Below, one piece after another: positions 30,850 to 36,010 of a stretch of DNA of 36,010 bases; within the stretch, counting starts at the first letter, position 1, and every line of letters begins with the position of its first letter. Under the pieces are notes generated by a model, which saw only the letters and a program-made list of their open reading frames with translations, did no database searches and was not told the DNA's origin. Source of the stretch: an uncultured Mucispirillum sp. (GTDB lineage Bacteria; Chrysiogenota; Deferribacteres; Deferribacterales; Mucispirillaceae); NCBI GenBank assembly GCA_910586745.1, contig CAJUJZ010000003.1, forward strand, positions 1-36,010, in the 5' to 3' direction. Both the position numbers and the translations under genes were made by a program.

Positions 30850-30986
30850 ATTACCACTCCGTTTACTTTTATTAAAAAATTCATCCTTGAATTTTTTAAA
30901 CAGCGTTCGTTCGTAGTGAATACTCTCTCACTTATGCAAGCGGGCTTTATCCTAAAGCCTGACCAATTTTTAGAATGGCACATCAT
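30830..30986. repeat. 20-bp direct repeat flanking leader D
   Basis: The 20-bp sequence at 30830-30849 recurs exactly at 30967-30986, 137 bp apart. One copy encodes the DDVPF end and stop of the primase-helicase; the other encodes the start of the 63-residue protein. The leader module lies exactly between them. Confidence 0.9.
30850..30966 (-). promoter_or_regulatory. GGA-hairpin leader, copy D (before 63-residue gene)
   Basis: On the minus strand GGCTTT/AAAGCC enclose loop AGGAT (30959-30943), and TTAAAAAATTCA/TGAATTTTTTAA enclose loop AGGA (30899-30872). AATAAAAGTAAACGGAGTGG then leads to the ATG. Unlike copies A to C it lacks the TTTAT-loop hairpin; the GGAGTG itself is the Shine-Dalgarno. 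Confidence 0.65.
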
Positions 30987-32655
30987 CATACTTTTCCCCT
31001 GCCTTATCCACATTGAAATCTGGGATAGTATTTGTATCTTCCCCGTTATATGCAAGCAGTCTGCCTGTCTCTCGTGAGTAGATAAGTTTATCACTTTCCC
31101 CGCATATTCCAGTAGGACGGTTTTTAAGTATTCTAATTTGCGATATGTTACTCTTTTCTTTATCCTGCTGGTTTCTTTCTAATGCTATCACTATATCCGA
31201 TAACTGCTCTAATGCTCCACTGCCACGCAGGTCTGTTAAAGATACCTGACCGCCCTCATTGTAGCTCTTTACACTGCTGCGTTTTAAATGATTTATTGCA
31301 AGAATTGTAACCCCTGTTTCTTCGCATAAACTTCTTAGCTGCGTCATAAACATATCAATAGTTTTTCTTTCATCACTGCCACTTTCCTTTTCATCAAGTC
31401 CAGAGACTACTATGCTTATATGGTCTAATACTATCACTTTGCAACCTAAACCCTTTACCATTGATTTTAATTTTGGAAGTAATACTTTTGTATCAAGGCT
31501 TCCAAAATGGTCGTAAATATATACACCGTCTGATAAGGCTTTTTGATAGGCTTTGTCATATTCTTCATTGCTGAACTCGGCACCTGATTTCAGCAGATTT
31601 TTATTCATAGCAATAGAAAGCCACCTTTGACCTGTCATCTTTACACTTTCTTCTAAACATACCAACCCTACGGGCAGGTTGTGAGTTGTATGCAGGAAGT
31701 ATGCTATCTCGTGAATAAGAGTTGACTTGCCAACACCGCTGCCCGCTGTAAATAACACAAGCTCACCTGACCTTATGCCGTCTATCTTATTATCTAAATC
31801 AGGGAATGGAATACTTAAACCCCTTTGTCTTGGCGTCCTGCATATATCTTTTAAATCACTGCCAGTTTTAATATAGTCTGGGCTGTGCTGTCTTGCTTCC
31901 CATAATGATTTAATTAGCTGCTGACCTAAACCCTGCTGATAGGCTTCGTTTGCGTCCTTTGCGGGAAGATGTGCAATGTAAGCTTTATGGGGACTTAAAA
32001 GGCTGGCACATTCATAAGCTGCCTTTCTGCCTGCTTCGTCCATATCAAATGCAAATATAACTTTATCATAACCCTCTATCCATTCAAGGTTATTTAATAT
32101 ATCGTTCTTTGCTCCACTTGCACCATTCTTAACACTTACTACTGGGTATTTATTTTCCCATAACTGCGATATTGTAAGGCAGTCTATTTCGCCCTCTGTT
32201 ATGACAAGCTGGCGGGAACTTTCCCCCTTAAAAAGCTGCTGACCGAACATTAAAGCTTTACTGTTATCACCAAGAATTATAAATCGCTTATCCTTAAACC
32301 TTAACTTTTGTGCCACCACCTGACCTTTATCATCATAAAAGTTTGCCACCTGACAAGGCTCGCCCTTATATTCACCGACAGTATAATCATAAAGCTTGCA
32401 GGTAGTCTCATTTATTCCCCTTGCTTTCAAAGGCTTATATACTCCATTAGAAAGCAGGGGCAGTTTTTCTTTATTCTTTTTTTCTTTCTGCTCCATTTTG
32501 TAATATTCCTTTCTATTCCTTTCGGGCTGTTCTGAATAGCCACAGGCAAAACAATATGTAGAGTTATCTTCATACACTGCCATATTATTGCCTTTATAAT
32601 CTCTGCCGTTACGGCGGCACTCGGGGCAGGCAGTGTGATAAAGATATTTACTCAT
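30970..32655 (-). CDS. Primase-helicase (T7 gp4-like)
   Basis: This 561-residue protein matches full-length T7 gp4A (566). A zinc finger uses Cys10, 13, 35 and 38, the TOPRIM primase has VITEGEID (151-158) and FAFDMDEAGR (201-210), and the RecA-type helicase has AGSGVGKST (304-312). It unwinds DNA and primes lagging strands. The C-terminus KAGEKYDDVPF is an acidic aromatic tip like those that bind polymerase or SSB partners. The ATG overlaps the upstream stop as ATGA. Confidence 0.96.
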   Translation of the reverse strand: MSKYLYHTACPECRRNGRDYKGNNMAVYEDNSTYCFACGYSEQPERNRKEYYKMEQKEKKNKEKLPLLSNGVYKPLKARGINETTCKLYDYTVGEYKGEPCQVANFYDDKGQVVAQKLRFKDKRFIILGDNSKALMFGQQLFKGESSRQLVITEGEIDCLTISQLWENKYPVVSVKNGASGAKNDILNNLEWIEGYDKVIFAFDMDEAGRKAAYECASLLSPHKAYIAHLPAKDANEAYQQGLGQQLIKSLWEARQHSPDYIKTGSDLKDICRTPRQRGLSIPFPDLDNKIDGIRSGELVLFTAGSGVGKSTLIHEIAYFLHTTHNLPVGLVCLEESVKMTGQRWLSIAMNKNLLKSGAEFSNEEYDKAYQKALSDGVYIYDHFGSLDTKVLLPKLKSMVKGLGCKVIVLDHISIVVSGLDEKESGSDERKTIDMFMTQLRSLCEETGVTILAINHLKRSSVKSYNEGGQVSLTDLRGSGALEQLSDIVIALERNQQDKEKSNISQIRILKNRPTGICGESDKLIYSRETGRLLAYNGEDTNTIPDFNVDKAGEKYDDVPF

Positions 32656-32888
32656 ATTGAAACCACAATTTCTTCTGCTTCTATGTCTATTTTCCGACCA
32701 CAGTTCCTACACACAGCGTCACTCTGCGGCGTAACGATTAGTTCACAATGAACCATTTTTCTTGTGCCGTCCCCATTATCCACTAATGAAAATTTTAATC
32801 TGATATTCTTCATATCTATGTTTGCTAAATATACATTGTGGCGGCAGGCACACTCTAAAATCTTTCTGCCGTTTGCAAACCCGTTCAT
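32652..32888 (-). CDS. Hypothetical 78-residue zinc-ribbon-like protein
   Basis: This small protein has CACR near residue 13 and VCRNCGRKID near residue 59, so four cysteines could bind zinc. Between them is a beta-rich stretch (IRLKFSLVDNGDGTRKMVHCELIV). I recognise no family. It follows a terminator and is coupled to the primase-helicase by ATGA; GAGG lies 5 nt before the ATG. Confidence 0.6.
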   Translation of the reverse strand: MNGFANGRKILECACRHNVYLANIDMKNIRLKFSLVDNGDGTRKMVHCELIVTPQSDAVCRNCGRKIDIEAEEIVVSI

Positions 32889-32903
32889 AATGTCCTCATA
32901 AAA

Positions 32904-32926
32904 AAGCAGGTCGTTATATCCTGCTT
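32904..32926 (-). terminator. Terminator between amidase and primase region
   Basis: On the minus strand AAGCAGG and CCTGCTT enclose a 9-nt loop and are followed by TTTT. It lies between the amidase stop and the zinc-ribbon gene, and may reduce transcription into the downstream genes. Confidence 0.7.
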
Positions 32927-32930
32927 ATGC

Positions 32931-33359
32931 TTAAATTAAATTCTTTAATACCAGCCAATCTTTCACATTAAAATTTGGGCAGGTTTTCTTTGGCTCATAA
33001 TCACGGTGTCCCACAACATTTGCTTTTGGATATTTGACTTTAAGGTCTGATACAAGCCGCTTTAATGTTTCCCACTGGGCTTTTGTATAGTCTGCAACTG
33101 GCTCTGATTTTGTGCCGTCTTTTATGCCGCCTATAAGGCAGATACCTATACTGTCCTTATTGTGTCCCATACAGTGAGCCCCTGCTCTTGCTTCTTCTCT
33201 GCCAAACTCTAACGCTCCATTTCTGCGGATAACAAAATGGTAGCCTATGCCGTCCCACCCTTGCTGCCTGTGCCACCTGTCTATCTCGTCTCTGCCACAG
33301 TCCATACTGCTGGGCGTTGCTGAACAGTGAATAATAATATCGTTAATCTCTCTTACTAT
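32931..33359 (-). CDS. N-acetylmuramoyl-L-alanine amidase (T7 gp3.5-like), AUA start
   Basis: This 142-residue endolysin aligns with T7 lysozyme: IIIHCSAT, then WHRQQGWDGIGYHFVIRRNG, then DSIGICLIGG, then VVGHRDYEPKKTCPNF. Zinc ligands are His11, His118 and Cys127; Lys125 matches T7 Lys128. The first ATG (33305) would remove His11. Between the upstream in-frame stop and that ATG there is no ATG, GTG or TTG. ATA at 33359 lies 6 nt after AAGGAG and overlaps the previous stop as ATAG. T7 gp3.5 also inhibits T7 RNA polymerase; no such polymerase is visible here. Confidence 0.9.
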   Translation of the reverse strand: MVREINDIIIHCSATPSSMDCGRDEIDRWHRQQGWDGIGYHFVIRRNGALEFGREEARAGAHCMGHNKDSIGICLIGGIKDGTKSEPVADYTKAQWETLKRLVSDLKVKYPKANVVGHRDYEPKKTCPNFNVKDWLVLKNLI

Positions 33360-33799
33360 ATAACACTCCTTATAAATGCTTCTCGCTGCTTCTCTGTTGG
33401 CTTATGCTTTAACCACTCATCAGGGATAAACCCGCTGGCACACATAAACCCATTCTTTATGCACCAGTCCTTATAAGTGGTAGTGCTGCCCTTTCTTATC
33501 TTTGTGTTTTCATTTTGAAACAATATCCGTATATCTAAATCAGGATATGCCTTTTTGACTGCTGCCATTTTTGAGCGGTCTTCTAAATCAAAAAGACCTT
33601 TCGCCTCTATTACTATACACTGCTCTTTTAATATAAAATCTGGGATATAGTTGTGGCGTTTGATATATGGCAGCTTTATTGTTTCATATTCGTATGCTGC
33701 ACCAGCTCTCTCTAACTGTTCTATTAGCTTTAATTCAAGTCGGCTCTTAACTTCACCGCCATTTTTCCGTGCCTGAACACGCACCCGTGATTTAGAAAT
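33356..33799 (-). CDS. Endonuclease I / Holliday junction resolvase (T7 gp3-like)
   Basis: This 147-residue nuclease matches T7 endonuclease I: KSRLELKLIEQLERAGAAYEYE, then YIPDFILKEQCIVIEAKGLF, then GSTTTYKDWCIKNGF. It resolves branched DNA before packaging. If it starts at the ATT at 33799, 7 nt after GAGGGG, the catalytic residues become Asp54, Glu65 and Lys67, almost the T7 numbering (Asp55, Glu65, Lys67). Other starts in frame are a GTG at 33817, inside ssb and close to GGCAGG, or an internal GTG without a site. Confidence 0.88.
   Translation of the reverse strand: MSKSRVRVQARKNGGEVKSRLELKLIEQLERAGAAYEYETIKLPYIKRHNYIPDFILKEQCIVIEAKGLFDLEDRSKMAAVKKAYPDLDIRILFQNENTKIRKGSTTTYKDWCIKNGFMCASGFIPDEWLKHKPTEKQREAFIRSVI
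33357..33371 (-). promoter_or_regulatory. Ribosome-binding site placing an AUA start (amidase)
   Basis: AAGGAG at 33371-33366 is followed by TGTTAT and ATA at 33359-33357. It overlaps the last codons of the endonuclease gene, indicating coupled translation. Confidence 0.65.
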
Positions 33800-34457
33800 C
33801 GGCTTCCCCCTCTGCACCTGCCTGTTCTGCAAAAGCTGCACCGTCTTCATCTTCAAATGACTGAAAACCATAGTCACTTGCAGACTTTTTGCCTGTCCAC
33901 TCTTTTGCTTCTATTATCTGCACAGCGTCAAGCTGTAAAGAAATACCCGCTTTTGCTCCTGCTGGAACAAAGTAAGGAGATACCTTAAAAGCACACTTCA
34001 TTATTGAGCCTGAACTGGCTTTCTTTGCCGCCTCCTCTGGCAAAGGCTGGTTATACCTGTCAAACACAGCAACTTTCATTTGCAGGACTTTTCCGTCTTT
34101 TGTTTTAATTTTAGCTTTCTTTTTAAGCTTTACAAATATTCTGCCAGTAGAAAAGCCATTGTCATCTACTTCTTCCCTGTAAAACTGTTCAAAATCAATT
34201 TTCGGGTTGTCTTTCTTATACTGTGGTTTCTGCTCTTCATATCTTGCTTTCGCTTCTTCACAGGCTTTGTTATAGGCTTCTGATAAGGTTTCTATCAGCC
34301 TGCCACCTGACTGCTCGTCAAAATACATTGTTACATCATACAAGCCGTCCTCGTTATATTTTGTCTGCGGCTCCACTAAATGCGGATATGACGCTTCGCC
34401 TTGTGGCGTTATATAAGTTTTCTTAAAACATTCTGCCACTTCTTTCTTCTCTGCCAT
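33792..34457 (-). CDS. Single-stranded DNA-binding protein (T7 gp2.5-like)
   Basis: This 221-residue protein has the gp2.5 plan: an OB-fold core (GLYDVTMYFDE, GRIFVKLKKKAKIK, LQMKVAVFDRYN, SIMKCAFKVSPYFVPAGAKAGISLQLDAVQII) and an acidic tail ending EGEADF. In T7 the terminal Phe of that tail contacts DNA polymerase and primase-helicase. The ATG overlaps the preceding stop as TAATG. It is slightly shorter than T7 gp2.5 (232 residues). Confidence 0.85.
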   Translation of the reverse strand: MAEKKEVAECFKKTYITPQGEASYPHLVEPQTKYNEDGLYDVTMYFDEQSGGRLIETLSEAYNKACEEAKARYEEQKPQYKKDNPKIDFEQFYREEVDDNGFSTGRIFVKLKKKAKIKTKDGKVLQMKVAVFDRYNQPLPEEAAKKASSGSIMKCAFKVSPYFVPAGAKAGISLQLDAVQIIEAKEWTGKKSASDYGFQSFEDEDGAAFAEQAGAEGEADF

Positions 34458-34735
34458 TAATTAATCTCCTTTAATACTTTTCTTTTTAAATAATCATCTA
34501 CTGCTTTAAACTCTACCCGTTTTACTCTATCACTTTCGTAAGCTAGATTATTGACTATCTCAAACAAGTCCGTCAGGCTTATACCCGTCTGCCTGATTAG
34601 CGACAGGAATATATACGATATTCCCAGCAGCTGCTCTTCTGGTGTGTAGTGATGAATGTTATTGATACTCTGAAATGCACATTTTGATACACTGGATAGA
34701 TTAGAGTTCTTTAACTTGTCTCTGTTCATCTGCAC
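34457..34735 (-). CDS. Hypothetical 92-residue protein
   Basis: I do not recognise this protein. It is helical, with HHYTPEEQLLGISYIFLSLIRQTGISLTD as the best-defined part and a basic end. GTG at 34735 is 9 nt after AGGAGG; an ATG two codons later is 15 nt away. It overlaps the previous small gene and touches ssb as TAATG. Confidence 0.6.
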   Translation of the reverse strand: MQMNRDKLKNSNLSSVSKCAFQSINNIHHYTPEEQLLGISYIFLSLIRQTGISLTDLFEIVNNLAYESDRVKRVEFKAVDDYLKRKVLKEIN

Positions 34736-34907
34736 ATTCTTTTTCCTCCTGATTATTATCATCTAAAATTATCATTCTTCTTGGATAATCACCTAAACCG
34801 TGCGGATTGTTCTTTTCCATTTCTACAAAATGATTTCTGTTCCAATAACAGCCTTTTCCGCTGCGGAATATATCACGCACATCTCCATCAATGTCTTCTA
34901 TTGCCAT
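34701..34907 (-). CDS. Hypothetical 68-residue protein
   Basis: This small protein (GKGCYWNRNHFVEMEKNNPHG in the middle, acidic C-terminus) matches nothing I know. Its ATG overlaps the methyltransferase stop as TAATG, with AGGAG 9 nt upstream. Coupled translation supports it being real. Confidence 0.6.
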   Translation of the reverse strand: MAIEDIDGDVRDIFRSGKGCYWNRNHFVEMEKNNPHGLGDYPRRMIILDDNNQEEKECADEQRQVKEL

Positions 34908-35827
34908 TACTCTATACTCCTGAAAAACTGTTCAATAACTTTTACTACCCAGCCGTTACCTATCATCTTACCCCGCCTTGTTTTTGATATATCAATACAG
35001 CAGCCACTACTGTCAAGCCCTATCTCTGTGTAATTATCAGGCAATGTAAATGCCCGTTCCATTTCAACATTTGATAATGACCTTGCACTGCCCTCTGGCA
35101 TAGGTATTTTTATTCTATCCTGTCTTGTATCAAGTGCAGGCAGCTTGCCATTAATGTCATAAATTCTATAACCTTGACTTGTTCTATTATCTACCCTGCC
35201 TGTCTGTCTTACAAAAGTGCTGCAGTTTACTGGACTGTTTTTTAAAAATACCCTTTGTTTTTCATAATAAAGAACTCCTTTCGGCTCATCTTCCAGTATG
35301 TCTTTTATGGTCAGCCCTTGTGGCTGCGGGGTAATGTATGGAATATTAGTCCAGTAAAGCCTTTTTCTATGCTGTGCCGATACTGATGCACTTGACATCT
35401 CTACTGGCTCTACTCCCATAAGCTCGGTTATAGCCTCCCTGTTTTCTTTTGTCATACTTGCAACATTCTCTAAAAAGAAATATCTAGGTTTATAATGCTT
35501 AACCAGCTCTGCAAATACAAACACAAGCCCAGACCTTGCACCATTAAGACCTGCTCTCCTGCCTGCTACACTTAAATCTTGACAGGGGCTGCCACCCATA
35601 ATTAAGTCAACATTCCCCCACCCAATCAGCTCTTTATGGCTTTCCCATTTAGTAATGTCGCCTAAAAATTGAGTTTCAGGGTTGTGAAACCTGTTCACTG
35701 CTTCTGCATACTTATCTATTTCATAAGCATACATCTCTTTTACTTCTATACCGCAGTTCTTTAAAGCTAACTCGCCGCAGCCTAAACCTGCAAAGCAGGA
35801 TATTACTTTTCCTAACCGCTTTTTTAT
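34907..35827 (-). CDS. C5 cytosine DNA methyltransferase, AUA start
   Basis: This 306-residue enzyme methylates cytosine, probably to protect phage DNA from restriction. With the start at ATA 35827 it has motif I VISCFAGLGCGELAL (8-22), the catalytic motif IV GGSPCQDLS with Cys82, motif VI FFLENVASM, motif VIII AQHRKRLYW and motif X GNGW near the end. The first ATG (35734) would delete motif I. No ATG, GTG or TTG is in frame near AGGAGG, but ATA lies 7 nt after it. A terminator just upstream leaves no room for a promoter. Confidence 0.9.
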   Translation of the reverse strand: MKKRLGKVISCFAGLGCGELALKNCGIEVKEMYAYEIDKYAEAVNRFHNPETQFLGDITKWESHKELIGWGNVDLIMGGSPCQDLSVAGRRAGLNGARSGLVFVFAELVKHYKPRYFFLENVASMTKENREAITELMGVEPVEMSSASVSAQHRKRLYWTNIPYITPQPQGLTIKDILEDEPKGVLYYEKQRVFLKNSPVNCSTFVRQTGRVDNRTSQGYRIYDINGKLPALDTRQDRIKIPMPEGSARSLSNVEMERAFTLPDNYTEIGLDSSGCCIDISKTRRGKMIGNGWVVKVIEQFFRSIE

Positions 35828-35840
35828 TTTTACACCTCCT
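35825..35840 (-). promoter_or_regulatory. Ribosome-binding site placing an AUA start (methyltransferase)
   Basis: AGGAGG at 35840-35835 is followed by TGTAAAA and ATA at 35827-35825. A GTG inside this stretch is out of frame and runs at once into TAA. Confidence 0.65.
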
Positions 35841-35849
35841 GTTTTGAAT

Positions 35850-35882
35850 AAAAAATGGCGGACTTATAAACCCGCCCGCCAT
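35850..35882 (-). terminator. Rho-independent terminator before methyltransferase
   Basis: On the minus strand ATGGCGG and CCGCCAT form a 7-bp stem, with a further GC-rich internal stretch, followed by six T. It ends transcripts arriving from the right of the window. Confidence 0.8.
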
Positions 35883-36010
35883 AAAGATTTAAATAAGGAA
35901 TAAATAAAGATTAAATACTAGAATTAATATTTAAGTATTAATATTATTATTTAAATATATTTATATATTTTATTTAAATTATATTTATATATTTTATTTA
36001 AATTATATTT
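35883..36010. repeat. AT-rich right end with 24-bp tandem repeats
   Basis: No gene is seen. A 24-bp unit (ATATTTATATATTTTATTTA plus AATT) occurs at 35957-35980 and 35981-36004, and the start of a third copy reaches the window edge. The sequence before it is made almost only of A and T. Confidence 0.8.

Noticed and set aside
11232..35827. Reassignment of AUA to methionine throughout
   Set aside because: ATA is common inside genes at positions where Ile or Val is expected and ATG is used normally for internal Met, so the unusual use is confined to initiation.
1..36010. CRISPR arrays, tRNA or rRNA genes, insertion sequences
   Set aside because: No regularly spaced repeats of suitable length, no cloverleaf or rRNA-like sequence, and no transposase were seen.

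Overview
The window is almost entirely a temperate T7-like podophage, seen either as a prophage or as a near-complete phage genome. Nearly every gene lies on the minus strand, so the map is best read from right to left. In that direction the order of T7 is reproduced: ssDNA-binding protein (gp2.5), endonuclease I (gp3), amidase/lysozyme (gp3.5), primase-helicase (gp4), exonuclease (gp6), gp7.3, portal (gp8), scaffold (gp9), capsid (gp10), tail tubes (gp11, gp12), internal virion proteins (gp13 to gp16), fibres (gp17), spanins, holin and the two terminase subunits (gp18, gp19). A tyrosine integrase and a divergent repressor switch at the left end make it temperate. The Rz/Rz1-type spanin pair, with a lipobox on the outer partner, implies a host with an outer membrane. 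Base composition is AT-rich. The host cannot be named from the sequence; a low-GC diderm such as a Deferribacterota member is only a guess.

Layout. 1-418: AT-rich, with a TGCAATC inverted-repeat cluster (possible att arm sites) and the integrase terminator. 419-3874: leftward lysogeny/accessory operon (integrase, winged-helix regulator, small unknown genes and an ADP-ribosyltransferase-like gene), the small genes being separated by CAGGGC hairpins. 4049-4450: consensus leftward promoter, operators and the rightward XRE repressor. 4451-5690: long AT-rich intergenic region with repeats, a G-rich hairpin and a tiny membrane gene between two copies of a structured element. 5687-10396: accessory genes after terminase (PAPS-reductase-like, DUF3310), packaging and lysis. 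10485-10748: candidate structured RNA enclosing a 25-residue peptide gene. 10801-29030: virion genes, interrupted by an antirepressor and an unknown gene at 16.9-18.2 kb. 29326-35827: DNA metabolism, amidase and a C5 cytosine methyltransferase at the right end, preceded by a terminator. No DNA polymerase and no phage RNA polymerase are present.

Three signals stand out. First, several essential genes (capsid, amidase, tail fibre, C5 methyltransferase) have no usable ATG, GTG or TTG. Each has an ATA codon 6-7 nt after a strong Shine-Dalgarno sequence, and endonuclease I appears to start at ATT. Second, the leaders of the gp7.3, gp14 and gp15 homologues and of a small gene after the primase carry repeated hairpins with GGA in the loop. 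Their stems change between copies while the loop stays, which resembles CsrA/RsmA-type binding sites. Third, a roughly 264-nt RNA with complementary ends appears to be encoded beside the lysis genes, starting at its own promoter.
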